Source of the DNA: Azolla caroliniana
Taxonomy: Eukaryota; Polypodiophyta
DNA: 64,000 nucleotides
Assembly: GCA_043228905.1 (NCBI GenBank)
Contig: JBHGNT010000006.1
Span: 10,354,001-10,418,000, forward strand
Reading direction: 5' to 3'
Under the pieces are notes generated by a model, which searched no databases, was not told the origin of the DNA, and saw only the letters and a program-made list of their open reading frames with translations. Position 1 is the stretch's first letter, and the number at the start of each line of letters is the position of its first letter. Below are positions 24,481 to 35,073 of the stretch, one piece after another. The translations under genes and the position numbers were made by a program.

Positions 24481-24702
24481 AGACAACCGACATCTTCACC
24501 AAGGCCCTAGGAGCTGAAAAGTTTCGGCAATTCATGTTAGACATTAGATTGACGATCCCTGACTTGCCAAGCTTGAGGGGGAGTACAAGCGAGAACCGGA
24601 TACCATCCGAACCGGGTATGACCCGAAGCGGACACTGGAGATTGTCCAAACTAGATACCAGCCAAAGCGGACATCCATCGAAAGGAACCGACCCGAGTTG
24701 AG

Positions 24703-24714
24703 CTTGAGGGGGCG
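24703..24714 (+). promoter_or_regulatory. Polypurine tract of Copia A
   Basis: TTGAGGGGGCG precedes TGTTGAGAATC of the 3' LTR. A second similar G-run (CTTGAGGGGGAG, near 24572) lies about 130 bp upstream, just after RNase H. Confidence 0.8.
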
Positions 24715-24863
24715 TGTTGAGAATCAAGCTCAACATAGTGCAACGTGTGAACACACCTTTTGAGAATCTATGATTACTCAAAGGTCAAGAGTCACACCAC
24801 TACTCTCTACACATTAACTATGTGCCATAGAATCATATTCTATGATATATAACTAATGAGTTA
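24715..24863 (+). repeat. 3' LTR of Copia A, first part
   Basis: Matches the first 150 bp of the 5' LTR at 13080, up to ACTAATGAGTTA. It is cut there by Copia B and resumes at 36856. AGTTA at 24859-24863 is the left target duplication of B. Confidence 0.9.
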
Positions 24864-25310
24864 TGTTGAGCGAGCAAGCTCAACCACATCCGGATCAGCT
24901 AAATAAGCTTGAGCCGGATCGGCATCCGTAAGAATGAACCGGATCGGTATCCGGAAACAACAGACCGGATCGGGGAGCCAGATTTGAGCGGGAACCGGAA
25001 GCCTAGTAGTAGCCTAGACTACTAGGTAATTATTATCTCATAGTTAGTGTCAGTCACACGTGTGAGCATTGAAGTACTTGTCAATACTTCTGTCAGTCCT
25101 TTATGGACTTGTATATATAGTGTTGTTTAGCACGTTGTATGTACAGAGTTTTAGAGTTATTTTTGAATATAGTCTATGTTCTGCTCTCTCTTTCTCTCCC
25201 GTATATACTCTCTATGTTAAGCTTCTCCATTAAAACCTTCATCTCATTTTTTGTTGCTATCCGGATGAGCCGGTTCTGTTTGACACTTCTGCACATTAAC
25301 ATTCACATGG
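24864..25310 (+). repeat. 5' LTR of Copia B (447 bp)
   Basis: Starts TGTTGAGCGAGCAAGC and ends AACATTCACA. A TATA-like TGTATATATAGTG lies near 25109-25122. The partner at 36407-36850 is 444 bp. Confidence 0.92.
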
Positions 25311-25325
25311 TATTAGAGCGCGAGG
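25311..25325 (+). promoter_or_regulatory. Primer binding site of Copia B
   Basis: TGGTATTAGAGCGCG, one mismatch (C to T) from the tRNA-iMet primer site consensus TGGTATCAGAGC. Confidence 0.85.
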
Positions 25326-25401
25326 GTTGAGAGCCTCTACAACCGACATTTGTTTCTGTAGACGAACCCTAGAACTCGGTAACAACAAATAGAGAGAAGA
25401 T

Positions 25402-28400
25402 ATGGAAAGAGGAATAAAGAGTTCACTTCCAACAGAGAAGCTCAACCGGAGCAACTATGCATGCATCCTAGTCATATAAAATGCACCAGTACCTGCTGGG
25501 GCATGGATATTGGAGCTTCGTGGAAGGAACAAATGAAGAAGCACTAGAACCATCGCACAAGGACTTCCCGATATGGGAGCAAGGAGCAAGTCGGGTACTG
25601 TATTGTCTCGCGTCCGGTGTGCATGATCAAATGCTCAGCTACATCATGGATGCAAAGACGCCAAAGGAGGCCTGGGGAAATCTACAGAAGATTTTCGCCG
25701 CGAGTACCACAACCCGTAAGTTGCAGCTCTGGCAAGAGCTGAACAACATCCGACAAAAAGACATGTCGGTTATAGATTACACCATCAAGATAAAGGATAT
25801 TTATGACGCACTCAGGTCCATCAACGTGACGGTGGACAGAGACGAGATGGTACAAATCTGCCTCGGTGGTCTTGCGCAAAGGTATGGGCCAATCCGGATA
25901 GCGATCTGCACCCGGGAGAAACCACCGTCTTTCTTCGACTTGCAATCGATGCTGATGGTCGAAGAAAACCACGTGAGTGGGTCAAGGTCCACTCAATCGG
26001 ACGACCAGATGTTGTACATGGAGACAAATCCGCCCCATGGACGTGGTGGACGAGGTGGGTCGGCACGCAATGGAGGCGACCGACAAGAGCAGGACCGGAG
26101 GCACAGAGGTTGTGCCGACAACAGTTCCGGAACCTCCACAAGCAGGGGGAATCAAAGCGGCGCCGAGAACCGACAAGGAAAGGCCGACATGGAATGCTGG
26201 TACTATGGCAAAGAGGGCCACAAGGAAAGTGAGTGCTAGAAGAAGCGCGCCGATTTGGACAAATCCGGATCCGACAAAACTAGTCAGGAGAACCGGCAAA
26301 GCTTGCACTATGCGGAAGGATTTGGAACCGGGAAAACTGGTAAAGGGCTAGCCTTCGTGATGTAGCACAAGGCGAACTCGATGAAGAAGACTACTTCTGG
26401 ATCGGAGGAAGTATGGTACGTTGATTCTGGAGTGTCCAACCACATGACGAGCCATGAAGAGTGGTTCTCCTTCTTGGAGAAGCCGGAACAACCGGGGATT
26501 GTCGAGACCGCAGACAACACCCCTCACCCGATTGTGCATGTCGGAGAAGTCCCTTTAAGCCATGTCGGACAGAAGGGGAAGTTGATGAACGTATTACACG
26601 TTCTGACTATCACAAAGAACCTGGTGTCGATTGGAGAAATCGTCGACCAGGGGATGCAGGTGCGGTTTACGCACCTAGGGTGCTTCATCGAGGAAGAGGG
26701 CCAAATAATTGCACAAGGGCGCAGAGACAGGAGGATGTTCATCCTCAATACTAATGATGTCGGCACCGCTATGTTTGCGAAAGGGCAGAAGGTCAAATCG
26801 GACATCGACCTATGGCACAAGCGGATCGGCCATGTCAATTATCGGAGGCTTCAAAACCTACAATCGAAAAAAGTCGTTTTCTGTTTGCCAAAATTTAGCG
26901 GTCGGAAGGCCGAAATTTGTGAAGCCTGGCAACTCGGGAAGCAACACCGGCTTCCATTCCCCACCGATCAGAACCGGAGCCATAACAAGCTCGATTTAAT
27001 CCATTCGGATGTATGGGAGTCGACACAAAACGTTAGTCTTGGCGGGAGTCGGTATTTCGTCTCCTTCATCGACGACTACAACCGGCACACGTGGATCTGC
27101 CTCATCGAGAGGAAGAGCGAAGTCTTCGAGTGTTTCAGGAACCTTCAAAGCTTGGTTGAACGGGAAATGGAGAGGAAGGTCAAGTGCCTACAGTTGGATG
27201 GCGGGAAAGAATACTTTTCAGGCCAATTCAACAATTATTTGTAGCAAAACAGAATTCGGAGAGAATTGAGCTGCAGGGACACATCGTAGCAAAACGGTGT
27301 GGCCGAAAGGAAGAACAGGTCGATTGTCAACGCGGCAAGGGAAATCCTGGAGGAGAAGAGCATGCCCCATTTCTATTGGGCCGAGGCAGTCGGGACGACC
27401 GTCGACATTCAAAACTGGATCGGTGACAAGGTGTCAACACATGAGCTGTATTTCGGGCGAAAGTCGAATTTGGGACACCTTCGGATATTCGGTAGTATAG
27501 CATATGTGCATGTACCGGATGAGAAGCGGAGGAAGCTAGATCCGAAGTTGGAGAAGTGCATCCTAGTTGGTTACTCGCATGAGCAAAAGGGGTATAAGTG
27601 CTATAATCCCCGGACTAAGCAGGTCCGAGTAAGCCGAGATGTCGAGTTTGATGAGATGGCATCATAGTACTCTTTACCGACTCCAACTCCCAACGAAGAC
27701 CCGATTCCAGAAGATGAGGCTAGTGAGCTCGAGGAGGTTCAGATAGAAGATGACGAGCTGGAGACTCTAGTAGAGAGTCTGGAATCGTTTTGGTTGAGCA
27801 GACCGAACGAGCGACTAGGTCAAAGTGACCAGTCAGATGAGGAACCGGCGAGTAGTGGAGACTCTGTCGTGCTCTCCCCACGTAAGGAACTGAGGAGACG
27901 GTTCACATGCAAAGAGAAGGGGAACAAGAAGATGCCGGAATACGAAGCCGGCAACATTGAGTCGGATCGAAGCGAATCCGACTCTGGAAAGGATGAAGGC
28001 AGATCTTCGGGTACGAAGTCCGACCTGGCCAAGAAGGGCCCCAAACCGGGTAATACCAAGTTACGCCGGTCTTCCCGCCCGAAGAACCCTTTTATGCGGT
28101 ATAGGTACAATGAGTACATGGCGCATCATTATGCGTTCATGACTAATGTGGCGGAAGTGCGTGAGCCGGAGAGCTACGTAGAAGCGGCAAAGGACACAAA
28201 TTGGCGTGCCGCTATGGAGGAAGAAATGCGGACACTAGATGCCAACGACACATGGGACGTCGTTGACCCTCGCCCGACACTGTAAACCGATTAGTTGCAA
28301 ATGGGTGTACAAGGTAAAGTACAATGCTGACGGTTCGATTCACCGATACAAGGCTCGGTTAGTGGTGAAGGGATACGCACAAACCCAGGTAATCGATTAC

Positions 28401-30003
28401 GATGAGACATTCGCCCCGGTAGCGAAGACGACGATGGTTCGTGTGGTACTGGCGGTTGCTGCAGCAAGGGGGTCGCATCTTCACCAGATGGACGTGAAGA
28501 ATGCATTTCTTTAAGGTGACCTTGAAGAACGGGTCTATATGATCCAACCTCCCGATTTTCAGTCGGAGATGAACAAGTCGGCGGTTCGTGTGGTACTGGC
28601 GGTTGCTGCAGCAAGGGGGTCGCATCTTCACCAGATGGACGTGAAGAATGCATTTCTTTAAGGTGACCTTGAAGAACGGGTCTATATGATCCAACCTCCC
28701 GATTTTCAGTCGGAGATGAACAAGTCGGCGGTTCGTGTGGTACTGGCGGTTGCTGCAACAAGGGGGTCGCATCTTCACCAGATGGACGTGAAGAATGCAT
28801 TTCTTTAAGGTGACCTTGAAGAACGGGTCTATATGATCCAACCTCCCGATTTTCAGTCGGAGATGAACAAGTCGGCGGTGTGCCGGCTCAAGAAGTCGCT
28901 TTACGGTCTGAAACAAGCCCCCCGAGCTTGGAATGTGAAGATCACGCACCGGTTGCGTAAGATGGGGTTTGTGACCTCTAAATCCAACTCGTCGTTATTC
29001 ATCCAACAAGGTCCGAAAGGTCTAGTTTGCATCCTACTTTATGTTGATGATTTAGTCATCACCGGTCCCGGACTCAATGAAATCGGCCGAGTAAAGTCCC
29101 AACTGTCGGTTGCATTTGAAATGAAGGACCTAGGGGACCTTCATTATTTTCTTGGGATCGAGGTGATCCGAAGCCCCAAAGGCATATTGCTCTCACAACG
29201 CCACTATGTGTTAAATATGCTGTACAAGTTCGGCATGACGGAATGCCGACCTGTCTCCACACCCTTGGACCGGAACCAGAAGCTCCGTCCCACCTCTGGA
29301 CCGGCTTGCAATGAGAAACGGTTCTGACAAATCGTCAGAACCTTGATATACTTGACAATCACTCAACCCGACCTCAGTTACCTGGTCGGAGTGATCAATT
29401 AGTTCATGCAGAAGCCGACCGTCGAGCACCTTCAGTGCGCACACCGGATACTCCGGTATGTTAGTGGCACGAAGGATCGGGGATTGTTATACCGACACGG
29501 TATAGCTGGGAAGCTAGTCGGATATACCGATGCTGATTGGGCTGGTGTGTGTCGGATTTCCGATCCACCTTCGGTTACATGTTTTCTCTAGGTAGCGCGG
29601 CTATTGGGTGGAGCAGCAAAAAGCAGCCAACAGTGGCTCTGTCGAGCACTGAAGCTGAGTACCGGGGCGCTACCAATGCCACCTGTGAAGCCATCTGGCT
29701 TTGGCAACTGCTGCAAGACTTACGGATTGAGGTACCGACCCCGATCCTGATCTATTGTGACAACATGAGCAACATTTAGCTCGCCAAGAACCCCGTGTTC
29801 CATGCTCAGACGAAGCACATAGAAGTCCACTATCACTTTGTGCGTGAGCGGGTTTTGAGCTGTGAAGTAGAACTTCGTTATGTTCAGACGGATCGGAAAA
29901 TTGTCAATATCTTCACCAAACTACTCGGATCGGACAAGTTGCAGCACTTCACCAAAATTCTTGGTGTTCAGCATCTCGACGTGCCGCACTTGAGGGGGAG
30001 AAA
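25402..30003 (+). pseudogene. Copia B gag-pol, broken
   Basis: ATG at 25402. Gag UBN2 core MHQYLLGHGYW and DEMVQICLGGLAQRYG; zinc knuckle CWYYGKEGHKESEC (second Cys now Tyr, near 26194). Protease VWYVDSGVSNHMTSH (Ala after Asp-Ser-Gly now Val, near 26410). Pre-integrase LWHKRIGHVNYR, integrase LIHSDVW, LQLDGGKEYFS and VAERKNRS (27297), with a stop at 27242. [27 protein letters not shown] followed by TAA, a triplicated block (28436-28876), then ILLYVDDLVITG near 29033. RNase H: YTDADWAG, a frameshift, [14 protein letters not shown], then a TAG at 29777. The end is near LRGRKGK at 30003. Many lesions, but the residues around them are well conserved. Confidence 0.9.
28436..28876 (+). repeat. 147-bp tandem triplication inside the RT of Copia B
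   Basis: GGTTCGTGTGGTACTGG starts at 28436, 28583 and 28730; the unit is exactly 147 bp (49 codons), so frame is kept. It covers the catalytic QMDVKNAFL box to MNKSA. Each copy carries the same TAA after NAFL. Copies differ by about one base (GCAGCA/GCAACA in copy three). Confidence 0.95.
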
Positions 30004-30119
30004 AGGAAAGGGAACGGATGGCATTGGACAAGGAGCCAGAGAGGAAGAAAGAACCAACAAAGGGGGAGACAAGAGGAAGAAGGAAGCCGAGCCAACCGAA
30101 GGAGTCGGCACATCCGAAG
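30004..30119 (+). other. Copia B 3' tail, part before C
   Basis: After RNase H and a first purine-rich run (CTTGAGGGGGAG, near 29992), B has a charged open stretch (KGTDGIGQGAREEERTNKGG) not seen in typical Copia elements. It continues after C at 35919-36395 (DELENTDSDKS-like). CGAAG at 30115-30119 is the left target duplication of C. Confidence 0.6.
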
Positions 30120-30958
30120 TGTTGAAAAACAGTGCTCGGCCACAACCGAGGAATAGGATCAACTCACAGAAAACAGGAAATACACAATGCACGAAGGCAA
30201 TAGAGAGAAGAGTGCACAGGATGTTTTACGTGGAAAACCCTAAATGGGAAAAAACCACGGGAGTCCTCAAACTCCAACTATCACTATGAACAGAGATGTA
30301 CAATGGTGAAGCTACAAGGCAACAACCTTGAGCTCACTGTCTTCGCCACAGGCGGCGGTAATACACAGAGGCAACGACCTCTTCGTCTTTCTCACTCACT
30401 CTCTCTCTCTCTCTCGGCTGCTCTCTTCACTCTCTCTAAGTGGAAAACAGAAAACATGAGCAGCAACATAAAACTGTTTGCCCTAAGTCATATTTATACA
30501 CATATGACTTTCCGGCTATTTACAAATATAGCCACAAGGGCCCTTGGCAAACATATTCACAAATATGTCCCCGCATCCGGATCTCTCTCCAGGTACATAC
30601 ATCATCCGGCTCCGTAGCCGGGTCTTCATCATCCGGCTCCGTAGCCGGGTCTTCAACATCATCCGGCTCCGTAGCCGGGTACTCTTCATCCGGCTTCATG
30701 CCGGGTCTTCAACATCATCCGGCTCCGTAGCCGGGTACTCTTCATCCGGCTTCATGCCGGGTCTTCAACATCCGGCTCCGTAGCCGGGTCTTACATCATC
30801 CGGCTCCGTAGCCGGGTACTCTTCATCCGGCTTCATGCCGGGTACTCCTCATCCGGCTTCATGCCGGGTACTCTTCATCCTCCGGTTCCGTAACCGCAAC
30901 CGGGCTTGCCGTCATTCATCTCCGGACATCCCATCCGGAGGGACCATAAATCCCAACA
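30120..30958 (-). repeat. 3' LTR of Copia C (839 bp)
   Basis: Plus-strand start TGTTGAAAAACAGTG, end AAATCCCAACA. Contains a (CT)n run, a TATA-like ATTTATAC (near 30490, reads GTATAAAT on minus) and a hairpin-rich CCGG array at 30602-30902. Confidence 0.95.
30602..30902 (-). repeat. Hairpin-rich CCGG tandem array in the LTR of C
   Basis: About ten units of two kinds: CCGGCTCCGTAGCCGG (6-bp stem, 4-nt loop) and CCGGCTTCATGCCGG (5-bp stem, 5-nt loop), joined by GTCTTCATCAT or GTACTCTTCAT. A last unit CCGGTTCCGTAACCG keeps a paired stem with C-T and A-G changes balanced. The partner LTR carries the same array at 35556-35857. Confidence 0.9.
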
Positions 30959-30970
30959 AACTCCCCCTTC
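30959..30970 (-). promoter_or_regulatory. Polypurine tract of Copia C
   Basis: On the minus strand GAAGGGGGAGTT directly precedes the 3' LTR, the same as in D. Confidence 0.88.
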
Positions 30971-33900
30971 ACTTCGGCATGGGATGTCTCTCCAATCCGA
31001 TCCTCTTCCGGCATGCTTCCAGCTTGTCGGGTGTAAGTACCTTAGTCAGCATATCCGACCCGTTCTCGTCCGTGTGGATCTTCGTCAGCACGAACTCCTT
31101 GTCTTCTATCCTTTCCCGGATCCAGTGATATCTTCGCTGGATGTGCTTCGTCCGGGAGTGATAGGCCGCGTTCTTCGCAAGGTGGATGGCACTCTGACTG
31201 TCGCAGTAGAGTCGGTATTCCTCCTGCCGGACACCGAGCTCTCTAATGAAGTCCTTCATCCATATTATTTCCTTGCCGGCTTCAACAGCCGCCATGTACT
31301 CCGCCTCCGTGGTTGACAGTGCAACCGTCTTCTGCAGCCTCGACTGCCATGAAACAGCTCCCCCTGCATACGTCATCACATACCCTGATGTGGACCGGCT
31401 GGTATCTGCATCAGCCGACATATCCGAATCGGTAAATCCATCGAGTTCGGGCTTACCGGAGCCGAATCGGAGGCACATGTTTGCTGTGCCCTTCAGGTAG
31501 CGGAGTATCCATTTGACCGCGTTCCAATGCTCTTTGCCGGGATTGCTCATGTACCGGCTCACCACTCCGACTGCATATCCTATGTCCGGTCGGGTACACA
31601 CCATCGCGTACATCAAGCTCCCGACGGCAGAGGCATATGGTACTTTCATCATGTCCTCCTTCTCAGCCTTTGTCTTGGGGCTTTGCTTGCTGGACAGCTT
31701 GCAGTTTGCCGGGAGTGTTGACCCCACCGGTCTTGCTTCCGACATGTTGAACCGGTGAAGCACCTTTGTCACGTACTTCTCCTGTGACAACCACAACTGC
31801 TTCTTCTTCCGGTCCCGGATGATGTGCATCCCTAGTATTTGCCTCGCCGGACCCAGGTCCTTCATTGAGAAGGTTCGGTGAAGAGCCTTCTTCAGCATCC
31901 GTATCTTGACCTGGTCCCGTCCGACGATCAACATGTCGTCCACGTACAGGAGGAGTATTAGAAAGTCTCCTCCTTCGAACTTCTTCACAAACACGCAGTG
32001 ATCGGACTGCGTTTTGTGGTACCCTTCGTCGGTCATGAAGGAGTCGAACTTCCGGTACCACTGCCGGGGAGCCTGCTTCAGACCGTAGAGGCTCTTCTTC
32101 AACTGGCATACCAGGTGCTCCTTCCCTTTCTTCTCGAATCCTTCCGGTTGCTGCATGTAGATCTCTTCTTCGAGGTCACCGTGAAGGAATGCCGTCTTCA
32201 CGTCCATCTGTTCTACCTCGAGGTCCATGCTTGCCGCTATGCTCAGCACCGTCCGGATGGAGGTCATCTTCACTACCGGGGCAAATATCTCGTCAAAGTC
32301 GACGCCCTTCTTCTGCTGGAACCCCTTCACCACGATCCTGGCTTTGTATCTCGGGGGGTTTCCGGCATCTCCCGGTTTCAGCTTGAACACCCACTTGTTT
32401 CGAAGTGCCCGCTTTCCTTTCGGCAACTCCACAAGTTCATATGTGTGGTTCTCATGCAGGGAATCCATCTCCTCCTGCATGGCACTTAACCACCTGCGGC
32501 TATGTGTGTCAAGCTCTGCTTCTTCAAAATTCTCCGGCTCCCCCTCGTCGGTTAGCAGCACGTGCTCTGGTTCCGGAAATCTCCGGGGGGCCCTTCTCTC
32601 TCTTAGAGGATATCTCCGTTCCGGAGCTTCGGTAACCGGTTCTTCCGATTCTTCTTCATCCGAATCCATTTCGGGATCGGGGCCGGTTCCGGTATCATTT
32701 TCGTCTTCTTCGGCCGGTTCTGTTTCTTCACCGTCTTCGGCCGGATCCTCGAGTGCTAACCGGTCTCTTGCCGGTCGGGACTGCTCCTTGTAGAGTTGAT
32801 CCTCACCGGTCGACTTGGAGCTCTTCATCTTCTTCTCCGACTCCCAGTCGGCGAGTGTCTTGTCCTCCATGAAGATGATATCACGACTCCTGAATATCTT
32901 CTTGTCGACCGGGTCCCATACTCGGTAGCCGAACTCATCGTCGCCGTAACCGAGGAATATGCATGGCCGGGTCTTTGGATCTAGCTTTCCTCTCCGGTCC
33001 TTTGCCACATGCACGTATGCGAGACACCCGAACACCTTCAGATGCCGGTAGGATACTTCCTTACCAGTCCATACTCTCTGCGGCGTGTCTCCGTCCAAAG
33101 GTACTGAGGGTGATCTATTTATCACATATGTCGCCGTCGACATTGCCTCAGCCCAAAACCCCTTGGGTAATTTCGCATGCGCCAGCATACTCCGGACCCT
33201 CTCCATTATGGTCCGGTTCATCCTCTCGGCCAGCCCGTTCAGTTCCGGCGTCTTCGGCACAGTAAACTCGAGCCGGATTCCCATCAAACGGCAATACTCC
33301 TCAAATTGCCCTCGGTATTCTCCTCCGTTATCCGCTCGTATCGCTTTCAGCTTCTTGCCGGATTCTCTTTCCACTCTCGCGTGGAGTTCTTTGAAGACGG
33401 ACAATACTTGGTCCTTTGTCTTCAACGGTGCCATCCACAGCTTCCGGCTGTGATCATCTATGAATGTTACGAAGTACTGGGCTCCGCCATGTGACTTCGT
33501 TTCTACTTGACACACGTCAGTGTGCACCAGCTCCAATGGTGCGCTACGTCTCGTCGGTGGCCTTGAGTGGAAGGAGGTCCGGTTTTGCTTACCGGCCAGA
33601 CAGTCGGTGCACTTCTCCAGGTGCACATGCTTCACTGGAATAAGGTTGTCTTCTGCAAGCCTCTTCATCCCCTTCTCACTCATGTGGCACAGTCTCTTGT
33701 GCCATAGCTCACCGGCAGTGTCAGCTGCCACGTTCAGCTCCTCCGGACATAGTCGGGAATTCATCAGGTACAGTGTGTTGACCTTCCGGGCCCGAGCTAC
33801 TATCAAGCTCCCCTTGCTGAACTTCATGACACCGTTCCGGATGCTACCCGTGTAGCCTTCATCGTCTAGCCTCCCGGCCGAAATCAGGTTCAATCGAACC

Positions 33901-35042
33901 TCCGGAACGTGTCGAACATCCTTCAGCAGCATTTTGCATCCGGTTGATGTCATCAGCCACACGTCTCCTATGCCGGCAATCCGGCATGTACCTTCATTTC
34001 CCATCCGGACACAGCCGTGCTCACCGGCTATGTAGGATGAGAAGTATTTCTTCTCCGGGGTCAGGTGGAACGACGCTCCGGAATCGACCACCCAGGTCAT
34101 CTCTGCACCGGCAAGGTTCAGCTCCCTCTCTTCGGTAATGAGCATTATTTCTTCTTCACTTGCCGCGAGTGCCGTCGTTCCTTTCCGGTCCTGCCCTCGC
34201 CGATCCGGACCTCTCCGGCCCGTGGCTCCCCGGTATGCACCGTTTCTCTCCGGTGACTTCTTCGAATCGGTGTCGTCGGCTCCGTTGTCTTTTCGGTAAT
34301 GCCGACAATTCTTCCGGAAGTGCCCCGGCTTCCCACAGTGGAAGCATGTGGGCCTTCCTCTTGACTGCGACCGGGTCCCCGACTTCTCCCGTCTTTGCGG
34401 ACTCCGGTTCCATTGTCTTCCCCGATCCGATTCGGTAAGCAGCGCCTTCGGGTCGGAGGCCGGTTCTTTATCTCTCCGACGCGCTTCTTCGTTCAAAATA
34501 CTTGTCTTTACCGTTTGTAGAGACAAGTTATCTTCGGTGCAGGAGGTGCTGAGAGTCACCACCAAGTTCTCCCAGCTTTCCGGCAATGTACACATCAGGA
34601 TGATGGCTTGCATTGCATCCTCCAACGGGAACTTGATCGCCGCAAGCTGGTTCACGAATCCCATGAACGTGCTTACGTGTTCCACCATACTCTCGCCGTC
34701 CCGGTACTTGAGGTTCACTATCTTCCTCATCAGGGAGGTCCGGTTCAACGCATTCTTCCTCTCATAGAGGCCCGACAGCTTCTTCCACATCTCATAGGCG
34801 TTCGTATCGTTCGCCACATGTTGCAGGACACTTACATCGACATATTGCCGGATCGTCGCTACGGCTTTCCGGTTCAGGAGCTTCCACTCCGACTCTATTA
34901 CCCCCTTGGGTATCTCGGCATTGTCGATCGGTTCGTACAGGTCTCGGACAATGAGAAGGTCTTCCATCTTTATCTTCCAGTCGGCGTAGTTCTGCGCATT
35001 CAGCACCATCATCCCCGGCTGCCCGCTGCTGCCGCCTTCCAT
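30969..35042 (-). CDS. Copia C gag-pol polyprotein (intact)
   Basis: A single frame of 1357 codons from ATG 35042; this start (MEGGSSGQPGMMVLNAQ) was chosen because the frame's earlier Met lies in the LTR. Domains in order: Gag (UBN2-type, about residues 10-200), CCHC zinc knuckle CFHCGKPGHFRKNC (about 233-246), protease VVDSGASFHLT (about 318-328), pre-integrase LWHKRLCHMS (about 446), integrase with the Asp, Asp, Glu triad in LVHTDVC (about 509), IRADNGGEY (about 571) and NGLAERMN (about 606), an acidic linker, RT with EQMDVKTAFLHGD (about 944) and LLYVDDMLIVG (about 1032), and RNase H with STTEAEYMAA. No stop or frameshift. All catalytic residues are present. The host-encoded primer tRNA-iMet and transcription from the LTR would complete a cycle. 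Confidence 0.95.
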   Translation of the reverse strand: MEGGSSGQPGMMVLNAQNYADWKIKMEDLLIVRDLYEPIDNAEIPKGVIESEWKLLNRKAVATIRQYVDVSVLQHVANDTNAYEMWKKLSGLYERKNALNRTSLMRKIVNLKYRDGESMVEHVSTFMGFVNQLAAIKFPLEDAMQAIILMCTLPESWENLVVTLSTSCTEDNLSLQTVKTSILNEEARRRDKEPASDPKALLTESDRGRQWNRSPQRREKSGTRSQSRGRPTCFHCGKPGHFRKNCRHYRKDNGADDTDSKKSPERNGAYRGATGRRGPDRRGQDRKGTTALAASEEEIMLITEERELNLAGAEMTWVVDSGASFHLTPEKKYFSSYIAGEHGCVRMGNEGTCRIAGIGDVWLMTSTGCKMLLKDVRHVPEVRLNLISAGRLDDEGYTGSIRNGVMKFSKGSLIVARARKVNTLYLMNSRLCPEELNVAADTAGELWHKRLCHMSEKGMKRLAEDNLIPVKHVHLEKCTDCLAGKQNRTSFHSRPPTRRSAPLELVHTDVCQVETKSHGGAQYFVTFIDDHSRKLWMAPLKTKDQVLSVFKELHARVERESGKKLKAIRADNGGEYRGQFEEYCRLMGIRLEFTVPKTPELNGLAERMNRTIMERVRSMLAHAKLPKGFWAEAMSTATYVINRSPSVPLDGDTPQRVWTGKEVSYRHLKVFGCLAYVHVAKDRRGKLDPKTRPCIFLGYGDDEFGYRVWDPVDKKIFRSRDIIFMEDKTLADWESEKKMKSSKSTGEDQLYKEQSRPARDRLALEDPAEDGEETEPAEEDENDTGTGPDPEMDSDEEESEEPVTEAPERRYPLRERRAPRRFPEPEHVLLTDEGEPENFEEAELDTHSRRWLSAMQEEMDSLHENHTYELVELPKGKRALRNKWVFKLKPGDAGNPPRYKARIVVKGFQQKKGVDFDEIFAPVVKMTSIRTVLSIAASMDLEVEQMDVKTAFLHGDLEEEIYMQQPEGFEKKGKEHLVCQLKKSLYGLKQAPRQWYRKFDSFMTDEGYHKTQSDHCVFVKKFEGGDFLILLLYVDDMLIVGRDQVKIRMLKKALHRTFSMKDLGPARQILGMHIIRDRKKKQLWLSQEKYVTKVLHRFNMSEARPVGSTLPANCKLSSKQSPKTKAEKEDMMKVPYASAVGSLMYAMVCTRPDIGYAVGVVSRYMSNPGKEHWNAVKWILRYLKGTANMCLRFGSGKPELDGFTDSDMSADADTSRSTSGYVMTYAGGAVSWQSRLQKTVALSTTEAEYMAAVEAGKEIIWMKDFIRELGVRQEEYRLYCDSQSAIHLAKNAAYHSRTKHIQRRYHWIRERIEDKEFVLTKIHTDENGSDMLTKVLTPDKLEACRKRIGLERHPMPK

Positions 35043-35058
35043 TTTCTGTGTTGCCGTC

Positions 35059-35070
35059 GCTCTGATACCA
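35059..35070 (-). promoter_or_regulatory. Primer binding site of Copia C (tRNA-iMet)
   Basis: TGGTATCAGAGC on the minus strand after an AAG spacer; perfect match to the plant initiator tRNA-Met primer site. Confidence 0.93.
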
Positions 35071-35073
35071 CTT

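Noticed and set aside
30602-30902. Regular hairpin repeats as a possible CRISPR array
   Set aside because: Units are contiguous with no unique spacers, lie in both LTRs of a Copia element, and the genome is plant.
31246-34767. Plus-strand frames over Copia C
   Set aside because: Antisense of the intact 1357-codon polyprotein; no family match of their own.
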